Positions 1 through 7,675 of a stretch of DNA of 64,000 nt are shown here, one piece after another. Source of the DNA: Deltaproteobacteria bacterium (GTDB lineage Bacteria > Desulfobacterota > Desulfobacteria > Desulfobacterales > UBA5852). The position numbers were made by a program, and so were the translations under genes. The notes beneath the pieces were generated by a model, which was given only the letters and a program-made list of their open reading frames with translations, had not been told where the DNA came from and did not search any database. Each line of letters opens with the position of its first letter. Positions within the stretch are counted from its first letter, which is position 1. The stretch is taken from contig JAHLLS010000017.1 in the NCBI GenBank assembly GCA_020444045.1, positions 62,001-126,000 on the forward strand, given 5' to 3'.

Positions 1-800
1 ATGAAAACATGGCCATGGATCGCGCCTGGTTTGAACGTCTCCTCCGGGAAATCGTGCGCCATTTCGGCGAACGGGAACTGGAATTGCGCGCCATGAACGG
101 GCTATATCCTCCCGCCTTGGACAAAAAAACCATCCATCTGATGCACACCGCCGGATTCCGTGAATTGAATCTGGCCTTGATTACGTGCGACCATGACCAG
201 AGTGCACGGTTCAATCGTGCGTCCGTCGTCAAAGCATTCGAGCGTGTACTGCAATGGGCCGAGCCATTGAAGATGACGGCTGTTGGATATCTGATCGCCG
301 GGGCCCCCGGGCAAGACCCTCTTACAACAGTCGACGATCTTCTATTTCTAGCGGGGCGCCGTGTGCTGGTGGGCCTTTCCACTTACTATCCAGCGCCGGA
401 CAGCCTTGATTTCAATAGATGCCAGGCATCGGGCCTCCTCCCCAATTCTCCTCTCTGCTGGCGATCCACGGCATTGCCGCTTGATCGGACACACGGCCGT
501 AGAACGAGTCTGACCCTGCTGCGCCTGGCCCGCATGCTAAATTTTATGAAACAGTGTGTGGATGAAACGGGGCATCTGCCAACCCCGGAACCGATCCCAT
601 CCCAGGCGCACGTTTTGACGGGGAGCCGCAGCGACAATGGCTATCAACTCGTGCGATGGTTCCTTAATGACGGCATCATTCGCGGTGTGCGAAGAGATGG
701 CAAGGTCTTTGCGCATCTGACGGACGCCAGGCTGACCCGTGCTTTCATCAAGGGCCTTGACACCATCGCGGTATGCGGCGTCAACCATCCTATTGCCTGA
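1..800 (+). CDS. B12-binding-type radical SAM protein, C-terminal part (cut by window edge)
   Basis: The reading frame is open to the left edge, so this is the 3' part of a longer gene; the ATG codons at 9 and 15 are internal methionines. The visible ~265 residues look like the second half of the radical SAM barrel and the tail of cobalamin-binding-domain radical SAM proteins: a strand pattern around 'AGFRELNLAL', the late-barrel segment 'TAVGYLIAGAPGQD' and the downstream 'YYPAPDSLDF' segment. The CxxxCxxC cluster motif would lie upstream, outside the window. The substrate cannot be inferred. No partner is visible; the next gene starts after a 487-base gap. The family call rests on overall resemblance and on the conserved GAPGQ-type turn. 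Confidence 0.7.
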   Translation, partial: ENMAMDRAWFERLLREIVRHFGERELELRAMNGLYPPALDKKTIHLMHTAGFRELNLALITCDHDQSARFNRASVVKAFERVLQWAEPLKMTAVGYLIAGAPGQDPLTTVDDLLFLAGRRVLVGLSTYYPAPDSLDFNRCQASGLLPNSPLCWRSTALPLDRTHGRRTSLTLLRLARMLNFMKQCVDETGHLPTPEPIPSQAHVLTGSRSDNGYQLVRWFLNDGIIRGVRRDGKVFAHLTDARLTRAFIKGLDTIAVCGVNHPIA

Positions 801-1287
801 TGCGATACCGCCAGCGACAATGCTTTGCTGATCCAAACAGGCAGACTGTATCCTCCGAGCAGTCGGGCCGTATCCATTTCACATGTTCTTGAATCAACGC
901 AATTGTTGTGAATAATATCTCCCTGTCGTTTTTTGGACTTAAGATGGTCCCGATCTTAATTTGCCCCAATCCACCGACATGTTTTTTGATCGGGTGCTAA
1001 ATTCTCCATATTTTATCATGTCGTGCATTATTTTATAAATATTCCTCATGAAATCGACAGCGCTGATTTTCATTGATCTACCGGATTCTATTCAACTTTC
1101 AAGCCTCTCGGGCTGATAACGATAATACGCTGCAAACGCAAACACATCAGAAATAAGGTGGTGCACGGCCTTTCGCCTTGACCCTCCCACAGGTCAGGGA
1201 TTATTTTAATAATTATAACCGGTAACACGCATGTGCAATGTCGGATGTCTGCATTTTCTGACTGACGTCTTCCTGTAACGGAATGCA
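801..1287. other. intergenic region upstream of the MltF-like gene
   Basis: There is no convincing gene here. A 7-bp perfect stem (TTAAGAT/ATCTTAA, 7-base loop, about 940-960) follows the radical SAM gene and could be a weak transcript end. The sequence becomes AT-rich from about 990. A TTGACC at 1178-1183 lies 17 bases before TTATTT at 1201-1206, a weak sigma70-like arrangement about 80 bases before the downstream GTG start. Nothing else is seen. Confidence 0.4.
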
Positions 1288-3120
1288 GTGCCTATGGTCC
1301 AGCTCGCTCAAAAATATTTTGTCCTCATGGCTGCCCTGTCGATACTGGCCGCCCCCCCGATGGTGTCAGCACAACCCTGGGGCTATCTTCGCACCGTGAG
1401 TACGCCCGTTGCGGTAATGTCGTCACGGAACATCGAATCCGACGTCAACAGCATCATTGAACCCGGTGAATGGATTCGCGCCGATTTTTTTGGCGGCAAC
1501 TGGGCGGCCATTTTTGACAAAGATGCAACGCAGCGCGAAGAGACCCAAGCCCTGGGGTACGCTTACGCCCCTCTGCTTGAACCCTACTCGCACTACATGG
1601 AAAATGTCTGGGCCGCGTCACTGGAAAAACAACACGATGCCCGTGTCTCGCTCAGCGAAGAATTTTGCAAACTGGACTATCACTACAACCAGAAGGCCCT
1701 GTTCACTGTTGTGCCTCAACTTTCGCGCGTGCATGAGCCGCACCGTGACGATCTACCCGAAATGTTGCGTCGGCGAACGATACGCGTGCTGACCACCTAT
1801 GCACCATCGACGTACTTTATCTCTCGCGGACAAAGTTACGGATTTGAATACCGCTTGTTGAAAGATTACGAAGCATTTCTCAATCAAAAGCCCGCATATG
1901 GCAAACTGCCCACCGTCATCGAATTTATCCCTGTCCCCGAAAACCTGCTCATTCCGAGTCTCAAGGGCGGTTTAGGCGATATCGTTGCGGCAGGAACACG
2001 TATAACGCCGGAAAGTCAATCAAAGGTGGACTTTACGATACCCTATTTGGGAAGCGTCAGCGAAGTGTTGGTATCCCATTCGCGAAGCCCACCGATTAAC
2101 CGCATCGAGGATCTGAGCAATCGACGGATTCACATCCAACCCGGTTGGGGATCAAGCAAGACCCTGCGCCGTATAAATGCCCGTCTGCTCATCCGCAATT
2201 TACCCCCCCTGCAACAGATACGAAGCGATACGATTTTCAGCAGCGAAGATATTCTGGAATTGATCAACGCGGGGATCATCGAACTCAGCATCGTTGAAAG
2301 CCATATTGCCCATATCTGGGCCGAAATGTTTTCGAATATCACCATTCACGAGCTTCCGGAAATCAGCGCGCACACGCCCATTGCCTGGATGGTCCGCCGA
2401 AACAACCCGGAGCTTAAAGCCAGCTTGAACCGGTTTCTGTTGAATCGCCGGCGGGGCTCTCATTTCGGCAACATTTACTACCGCCAGTACTTCAAGGAGA
2501 CAAAATGGATCAGTCATCCGCAGGCCCTGACCGATCGCGCCAAATTTTCCCGCTTTGTCCCCCTCTTCCGCAAATACGGCGCGCGTTATAGCTTCGATTG
2601 GATGCTGCTTGCCGCAGTCGCCTATCAGGAATCGCAGATGAATCACAACCGCCAGTCGCCGGCGGGCGCCATCGGACTGATGCAGGTAATGCCCACCACC
2701 GCCAATGATGCCAGTATCGGCATCGGCGATCTTGACGATCCGGAGCGAAATGTCCACGCCGGTGCTAAATATCTGGCCCTGTTGCGGGATATTTATTTTG
2801 CGGACCCCGAAATTCTCCCCCACGACCGCATCTGCCTTATTCTGGCGGCTTATAATGCCGGACCGAACAGGATCCAGCAATGCCGCCGTTTGGCCGCCAA
2901 GCTTGGCTATGATCCCAATAAATGGTTTCGTCATACGGAAATCGCCACCATGCGACTGATTGGATCGGAAACCGTCCGGTACGTATCCAACATTCAAAAA
3001 TACTATCTCGCCTACAGTTTGGGCCACACGCTGGAATGCCTCAAAGCACAACATATCGAAGCCCTCAAATCCGGACACAGACCCGATACATCCGAATCGC
3101 CTGAGCTCGCCCGTCGCTGA
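1288..3120 (+). CDS. MltF-like membrane-associated lytic murein transglycosylase
   Basis: Periplasmic peptidoglycan-cleaving enzyme. Residues 1-28 form a Sec signal peptide ending near 'MVSA'. Residues ~30-105 look SH3-like, ~160-400 are a solute-binding (SBP_bac_3) domain starting at 'RRRTIRVLTTYAPSTYF', and ~420-570 are the SLT (GH23) domain. The catalytic Glu is E448 in 'YQESQMN', followed by the SLT signatures 'GAIGLMQVMP' and 'AAYNAGPNRI'. This order of sensor-like binding domain then SLT is that of MltF, in which the binding domain controls the lytic domain allosterically. At 610 residues it is longer than E. coli MltF (~518), partly because of the extra N-terminal SH3-like part. GTG at 1288 gives a good signal peptide; ATG at 1294 is the alternative. 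It stands alone on its strand. Confidence 0.85.
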   Translation: MPMVQLAQKYFVLMAALSILAAPPMVSAQPWGYLRTVSTPVAVMSSRNIESDVNSIIEPGEWIRADFFGGNWAAIFDKDATQREETQALGYAYAPLLEPYSHYMENVWAASLEKQHDARVSLSEEFCKLDYHYNQKALFTVVPQLSRVHEPHRDDLPEMLRRRTIRVLTTYAPSTYFISRGQSYGFEYRLLKDYEAFLNQKPAYGKLPTVIEFIPVPENLLIPSLKGGLGDIVAAGTRITPESQSKVDFTIPYLGSVSEVLVSHSRSPPINRIEDLSNRRIHIQPGWGSSKTLRRINARLLIRNLPPLQQIRSDTIFSSEDILELINAGIIELSIVESHIAHIWAEMFSNITIHELPEISAHTPIAWMVRRNNPELKASLNRFLLNRRRGSHFGNIYYRQYFKETKWISHPQALTDRAKFSRFVPLFRKYGARYSFDWMLLAAVAYQESQMNHNRQSPAGAIGLMQVMPTTANDASIGIGDLDDPERNVHAGAKYLALLRDIYFADPEILPHDRICLILAAYNAGPNRIQQCRRLAAKLGYDPNKWFRHTEIATMRLIGSETVRYVSNIQKYYLAYSLGHTLECLKAQHIEALKSGHRPDTSESPELARR

Positions 3121-3240
3121 CCGCCATCATCTTCATCTTTTTAATCTATTGAAATCAGATCCGTTTTCCATTATTTTGGAACCCTTTCGATCATCCCGTA
3201 CGAATTCATCGGTATTTTCCCTTGATCCGGATCCAAGCCT

Positions 3241-3648
3241 ATGACCCAACAAATCCCATCGGAACGTGTGCCACCGCCGCCGCGCGTTTTTGAATATACG
3301 GTGCCCCCCGGCTGGATCGTAGTCGCCGGCCGTAATGACACTGACAATGATTATTTGAGTTTGCGCATGGCGGCGCCCAATGACTGGTGGTTCCATGTTC
3401 GGGGGTTACCCGGCAGCCATGTCATCCTGCGGGTACCGTCGGGCCAGGAACCGGATAGAAATATCCTCAAAATGGCAGCCGCCATTGCCGCCTACCATAG
3501 TAAAGCACGTCAGGGCGGCATCGTGCCGGTTTCTGCCACACGGGCTCGCTACGTCACCAAACCGCGCGGGGCCAAACCCGGCACGGTTCAGATCCGCAAG
3601 GAAATCGTCTTTAAAGTGAGGCCCGCCCTGCCGGTTGAACCGACGTAA
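3241..3648 (+). CDS. stand-alone NFACT-R (DUF814) domain protein
   Basis: A 135-residue protein made of essentially one NFACT-R domain, the RNA-binding C-terminal module of RqcH/NEMF ribosome quality-control factors. Recognisable pieces are 'GRNDTDNDYLSLRMA', 'DWWFHVRGLPGSHVIL' (the D-x-W-x-H-x-(R)-G-x-P-G-S-H signature) and 'AAAIAAYHSKAR'. The N-terminal NFACT-N and coiled-coil parts of full RqcH are absent, so it should bind tRNA or ribosome-associated RNA without being a complete tailing factor. Short homologues of this kind are known in bacteria, but their job is not settled. It lies 120 bases after the MltF-like gene and about 100 bases before the SOD gene, all on the plus strand; no functional link is evident. 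Confidence 0.75.
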   Translation: MTQQIPSERVPPPPRVFEYTVPPGWIVVAGRNDTDNDYLSLRMAAPNDWWFHVRGLPGSHVILRVPSGQEPDRNILKMAAAIAAYHSKARQGGIVPVSATRARYVTKPRGAKPGTVQIRKEIVFKVRPALPVEPT

Positions 3649-3746
3649 TGGCGTCCTCCCCGGTACGGCGTTTGCGGTACGAAATGGGACGTCCGTTCCG
3701 ATTATGCCGCGGTCTGAATAATCGGTAATGCCACAAGGAGGTTATG

Positions 3747-4454
3747 ATGGAGCGAAGAACATTTCTGAAATGGTCGTTGGGCGTCGGCACACTGGCCGCG
3801 CTGGAAGTGACGGGGTGGGGCTGCTCCCGCGATCAAAAAAACATGCCCCATCCCATTCGCCTGCCGGCCCTTCCCTACAAACTGGACGCCCTGGAGCCTT
3901 ATTTATCCGAGGAAACCCTCCGATACCATTACGGGAAACATCACAAGGGCTATGTGGACAATGCCAATCGCCTGGTAACCGATACACGACTGGAAAATCT
4001 CAGCGTGACCGAGATGATGCGCGAAACCTTTCAGCCGAAAGCGTGCGAACAAAGTGCGATCTTTAACAACGTCGCCCAGGTGTTCAACCATACCTTCTAT
4101 TGGAACAGCATAAAAGCCGGTGGTGGCGGCGCGCCGGTGGGTCTGATGGAAGAATGGCTGACCACGTCATTCGGCAGCTACAAGTCTTTCCGCGAGGGCT
4201 TTATGGATGCGGCTCGCGGGCGGTTTGCCAGTGGCTGGATCTGGCTGGTGCGCAACGAAAGCCAACTCACCATAGTGGATACCGCCAATGCCGTGGCGCC
4301 AATTGTGCAAGGCATGCATCCGCTGCTGGTCCTGGATGTCTGGGAACATGCCTACTACCTGGACTACCAAAATCAGCGTGACAAATACAGCGAAGCATTT
4401 CTTGACCATCTGATCAACTGGGAATTTGCAGCAAGCAACCTTGGGGAAGCATGA
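3747..4454 (+). CDS. Fe/Mn-family superoxide dismutase with Tat signal (exported)
   Basis: Converts superoxide to oxygen and peroxide. The N-terminus 'MERRTFLKWSLGVGTLAAL' is a twin-arginine signal (RRTFLK), so the folded metalloenzyme is exported, unlike ordinary cytoplasmic SodB. The mature part has the family metal ligands: His in 'YHYGKHHKGYVDN', His in 'FNHTFYW', and Asp and His in 'LDVWEHAYYLDY'. 'NNVAQVFNHTFYW' resembles the iron form. A Cys follows the hydrophobic stretch ('TGWGCS'), but Trp at -2 makes it a poor lipobox, so membrane anchoring is uncertain. AGGAGG at 3736-3741 fits ATG 3747 (5-base spacing) better than ATG 3744 (2 bases). A second exported SOD, of the nickel class, lies at 29588-30043. 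Confidence 0.88.
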   Translation: MERRTFLKWSLGVGTLAALEVTGWGCSRDQKNMPHPIRLPALPYKLDALEPYLSEETLRYHYGKHHKGYVDNANRLVTDTRLENLSVTEMMRETFQPKACEQSAIFNNVAQVFNHTFYWNSIKAGGGGAPVGLMEEWLTTSFGSYKSFREGFMDAARGRFASGWIWLVRNESQLTIVDTANAVAPIVQGMHPLLVLDVWEHAYYLDYQNQRDKYSEAFLDHLINWEFAASNLGEA

Positions 4455-4710
4455 GCACCTCGGGTATCCAAAATGTGCAACGGAATTTCGCTTGTAACGA
4501 TATATTGAATCTTTGGATGGAACCGGTTGAAGACGTTTGCCAGCGGGGCAGCAAAGTGACCGTTGCCGATGCCATGCATAGCGTGCCTATACCGCGTGTT
4601 TCCCTATTCCTCAACATAACAAGACGTACGGTCAGCCATATCCCACCGCTGCCAACTTCATCCGGCCGGCTTTAATGCGGTTTACCGATCACCCTTGCAG
4701 CCCTTAAAAC

Positions 4711-4750
4711 AAAGCGCCTCCACCTGATAATAAATAGGCAGAGGCGCTTT
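4711..4750 (-). terminator. rho-independent terminator of the DASS carrier gene
   Basis: AAAGCGCCTC at 4711-4720 and GAGGCGCTTT at 4741-4750 are perfect 10-bp inverted arms (11 bp with C4710-G4751) around a 20-base loop. Read on the minus strand the stem runs into a T-rich tail (TTTGTTTTAA), placed about 45 bases after the stop of the DASS gene, so it ends the minus-strand operon. On the plus strand there is no T run. Confidence 0.75.
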
Positions 4751-4793
4751 GGATAGGAACAATATTTTATGTCAAATCGAAAGTTCGTCTGAT

Positions 4794-6266
4794 TTACACC
4801 GGCAAAGTCACCGACATGCCCATCAACGGCCAGAGAACATACACGGCAAAGCCCACCACCACCATGAGCATAATACTGGCCGGGATGCCGTATAAAAAGA
4901 ATTCGCCGGTCGTAAACTGCTTGGAGTCATAGGCAATCGCATTGGGCGCCGCCCCTACCAGCAGAAGAAAAGGCATGCCCGCCGTGACCAGCGCGGCAAA
5001 CAGGATGACTTCGGCCGCCACGCCCAGATAGGGCGCAATCACAAAGGCCACCGGCAGGGAAATGGCAATGGCGGCTACGTTCATGATGAAGTTGGTCATC
5101 ATCATGACGAAGAAGGCGATGCTCATGGTAAAGACAAACCAATTGGCCTTCTGGAACATTGTGAGCCAGTTCACCGCGAGCCACTTGGCGGCCCCGGTTT
5201 CCCAGAGGCAGAACCCGATGCTCATAGCGCCCGCAAACAGTAAAATGATGTTCCAGGGCACCGACTCCAAATCGTCGATGTCCAGGATGCCGGTGATAAA
5301 GAACAGGATGGTCGAGATCAAAATAATGCCGGTTTTATCCAACGGCTGCAAAGCCGGAATAAAGGAACGCAGGGACATGGTCACAATGCAGGCCATGACA
5401 ATAGCGGTGGCGACAATTTCCTTGCGCGTCAGCGGTCCCAACTCGGAATACAGGCGTTTGGCTTTTTCCCTCAAACCCGGGATGGTGGCCTTCTCAGGCT
5501 TGAAGAAAATCATGAAAAAGCCCCACAACAGGAAGGTCATCAACCACCCGACCGGAAACATGTAGTAGGTCAGTTCGAAAAACGAAATTGTTTCACCGAC
5601 GATATCGGTGTAAAAACCCAAGGCCACAGCCCCCCGGGCTGCTCCCAGGAGCGTGACGATACTGCCGGCACCAGCCACATAGGCCATACCGATAAAAAGG
5701 CCTTTACCGAATTTGGTCGGCTTGTCGCCTTCTCCGTAGAGCGAATAGATGGCCAGCAACAGTGGATAAATCGTAGCCGCCACTGCGGTATGAGCCATGA
5801 TGTGGGTAAGCGCCGCAGTCACGACAAAGCACCCCAAATAAATCATGCTGGTTTTTTCGCCCACAATGGCCAGCATTTTATAGGCCAGTCGCCGCGTCAA
5901 CCCGGTCTTGGTGAAGACCAGACCGATGACAATCGAAGCGAAAATAAACATGACCGATGGGTCCATGAAGTCCTTGAAGGCCACCTTGGCCGGCCGAATC
6001 AGAAACAGGGCCTGCAACACCCCGATGGCCAGACTCGTGACACCGATCGGCACCACTTCAAACACCCACCAGGTGCCGGCCAGCAGAAAAACCGCCAAAG
6101 CTCCCTTGCCCTCGCGGCTCAGCTCAAAGTGTTTGCCCATCGGGTCGATGGCATCCGGCCAGGTCGGCGAGTAATAGACGACCACAAACAGGATGATTCC
6201 CGAAAAAAGGAAAACCAGCCATTTCCAGTTAATCTGGCTTGGGGTGCCAGCCACACCGTCGCTCAT
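4794..6266 (-). CDS. DASS/SLC13-family sodium-coupled anion (dicarboxylate or sulfate) symporter
   Basis: A 490-residue inner-membrane carrier with about 11-12 hydrophobic segments and the two-repeat DASS layout. The region 'HIMAHTAVAATIYPLLLAIY' corresponds to the first substrate/Na+ site and 'MTNFIMNVAAIAISLPV' to the second, followed by the typical 'GAAPNAIAYDSKQFTTGEFF' block. Known relatives carry di- and tricarboxylates or sulfate with Na+; the substrate cannot be read from sequence. The start is supported by GAGGAGG 8 bases upstream. It is the last gene of the minus-strand Ehr run, 57 bases after a CBS-domain gene and followed by a terminator, so it is likely co-transcribed with that CBS protein and the Ehr complex. 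A functional link through the Na+ or H+ gradient is inference. Confidence 0.87.
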   Translation of the reverse strand: MSDGVAGTPSQINWKWLVFLFSGIILFVVVYYSPTWPDAIDPMGKHFELSREGKGALAVFLLAGTWWVFEVVPIGVTSLAIGVLQALFLIRPAKVAFKDFMDPSVMFIFASIVIGLVFTKTGLTRRLAYKMLAIVGEKTSMIYLGCFVVTAALTHIMAHTAVAATIYPLLLAIYSLYGEGDKPTKFGKGLFIGMAYVAGAGSIVTLLGAARGAVALGFYTDIVGETISFFELTYYMFPVGWLMTFLLWGFFMIFFKPEKATIPGLREKAKRLYSELGPLTRKEIVATAIVMACIVTMSLRSFIPALQPLDKTGIILISTILFFITGILDIDDLESVPWNIILLFAGAMSIGFCLWETGAAKWLAVNWLTMFQKANWFVFTMSIAFFVMMMTNFIMNVAAIAISLPVAFVIAPYLGVAAEVILFAALVTAGMPFLLLVGAAPNAIAYDSKQFTTGEFFLYGIPASIMLMVVVGFAVYVLWPLMGMSVTLPV

Positions 6267-6323
6267 CTTACATTCCTCCTCAGTCCGATTACGGTATTTT
6301 GAATCGATTCTGCGCAGATCGAC

Positions 6324-6887
6324 CTATTCGTCTAATTTGCATTCTTTCAGTTTGTGGAACACCGCCGCAAACACGTCGGTCAGCCTCAGGATGCCGACAA
6401 TCTCACCCCTATCGTCTTTCACCAGCAGCGATTGATGGCAACCGACGATCAATTGGTGAATAGCAATGTCAAGGGAAGCATCCTGTTGGATGTATTCCCC
6501 GGCGGATGGAGCATACATGAAATCCTTGACCTTACGGTCGATGCCCTTGCGGCAAATATCGGTCAGTGGTCCGGACCAGAGAGAAAACTGCTCTATCATG
6601 CCCTGGATATATTTGGTGCTGAATCCAAGGTGACGTGTGGCCCCATCCGTCAATAGTTCGCTGTATTTGGGCTCCAGCGCTTTCAAGACATCCAGTTGGC
6701 TGAGTTTGCCCACAATCTCTTGTTTCTGATCGCATACCAGTATGGCCCTATGCCGGTAACGCGTCTGATCGAAATCCTCTTGCGCTTTCTCGAGCGCCAG
6801 GATGGCTTCGTATAAAGTGGCATTTTCGGAGACGAGGGCATACTCGGAAAGGGGAACCATCAGATCTGAGACGGTGAAATTTTTCAT
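6324..6887 (-). CDS. tandem CBS-domain protein (downstream copy in the Ehr cluster)
   Basis: A 187-residue protein with two CBS motifs and no catalytic or DNA-binding domain. CBS1 spans ~1-75 ('VSDLMVPLSEYA' ... 'RHRAILVCDQKQEIVGKLSQLD') and CBS2 ~115-180 ('VKDFMYAP' ... 'LDIAIHQLIVGCHQSLLVKD' ... 'VGILRLTDVFAAVFHKLKEC'). CBS pairs bind adenine nucleotides or similar ligands and report energy state. AAAGGAGGT at 6 bases before the ATG is a strong ribosome site. The gene begins 13 bases after the HyfI-like stop. It is clearly a paralogue of the CBS protein at 15860-16414 (same 'DLMVPLSEYA', 'ALEKAQEDFDQT' and 'ADVFAAV' segments), so the complex is flanked by two related sensors. Confidence 0.85.
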   Translation of the reverse strand: MKNFTVSDLMVPLSEYALVSENATLYEAILALEKAQEDFDQTRYRHRAILVCDQKQEIVGKLSQLDVLKALEPKYSELLTDGATRHLGFSTKYIQGMIEQFSLWSGPLTDICRKGIDRKVKDFMYAPSAGEYIQQDASLDIAIHQLIVGCHQSLLVKDDRGEIVGILRLTDVFAAVFHKLKECKLDE

Positions 6888-6900
6888 GGGAAGACCTCCT

Positions 6901-7644
6901 TTACTTAAAAAAAGATAAAAAAGCGTGCAAGTTGGTCAGCGGATGGGGCGGACATCCCGGAATAAACAAGTCAACGGGAAGCAACTGATCGAGCCCTTCC
7001 GTGATTTCCGGACTGCCCCGAAATGGTCCTCCCGACAGCGTACAACTGCCCACGGCAATGACCGCCTTGGGGGTGGGCACGGCGTCATAGGTCTGCAACA
7101 GCGCCGTCTTCATATTTTGGGAAATCGGTCCGGTCACGACAATGGCATCCGCGTGGCGGGGTGAGGCCACAAAATTGATACCGAAGCGCGCCAGGTCGAA
7201 AAAAGGCGTCGCCAACACGTTCAGATCCGCTTCGCAGGAATTGCACCCCGCCGCCGAAACCTGTCGGAGTTGCAAAGAACGTCCGAGCAGCTTTTTAAAA
7301 TGCTGTTTGGCATGATCCGCCAGTGCCGGTAGAGATCCATCGGTAATCAGGTGTTCTTTTTCGGCGGTCGCAATTTCAAAATCCTGCGTGAATTTTACAA
7401 AACGCCCTTCCGACAAACGCTCGCAGGTGCCACAGAACACACAACGCCCCATGTCGATGCGCTTGTTTTGGGCGTCTATGGCCTCCTGAGGACAGGCGGC
7501 CGCACAGCGGGCAGCCAGTTCGGCGGGAGCATCCAGGACAATCTGTGGCCGTCCGCGGTAGCGCTCCGGCAATTGAATCGGCTCCTTGGGATAGCGGGAG
7601 GTGCGGTAGCCTTGCTCAAATCGATTTTGAAGCGTTTTTATCAT
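6901..7644 (-). CDS. Ehr complex small subunit with fused ferredoxin (HyfI/NuoB-like)
   Basis: Peripheral Fe-S subunit of an Ehr/hydrogenase-4-like complex. The N-terminal ~100 residues keep half of a bacterial ferredoxin: 'RCAAACP' and 'CVFCGTC' supply three cysteines plus one Cys-Pro for a single [4Fe-4S] cluster, while the other cluster's motif is eroded. The C-terminal ~140 residues are the NuoB/hydrogenase small-subunit fold with 'CNSC' (hydrogenase style rather than the tandem CC of complex I), 'AVGSCTLSGG' and 'PGCPPHP', giving the four ligands of the proximal cluster. It therefore combines HyfH/A-like and HyfI-like functions in 247 residues. It lies 31 bases after the large subunit and directly before a CBS gene. 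Electron donor and acceptor are unknown. Confidence 0.85.
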   Translation of the reverse strand: MIKTLQNRFEQGYRTSRYPKEPIQLPERYRGRPQIVLDAPAELAARCAAACPQEAIDAQNKRIDMGRCVFCGTCERLSEGRFVKFTQDFEIATAEKEHLITDGSLPALADHAKQHFKKLLGRSLQLRQVSAAGCNSCEADLNVLATPFFDLARFGINFVASPRHADAIVVTGPISQNMKTALLQTYDAVPTPKAVIAVGSCTLSGGPFRGSPEITEGLDQLLPVDLFIPGCPPHPLTNLHAFLSFFK

Positions 7645-7675
7645 GACGGTTTATTTTCTCGCAGCTTACGTGTTT

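Noticed and set aside
2200..3078. Long minus-strand open frame (292 codons) opposite the MltF-like gene
   Set aside because: Mirror of a strongly supported gene in high-GC sequence; no ribosome site and no protein-like pattern.
4451..4675. 74-codon plus-strand frame after the SOD gene
   Set aside because: No ribosome site of its own, no homology pattern; probably the untranslated tail before the terminator.
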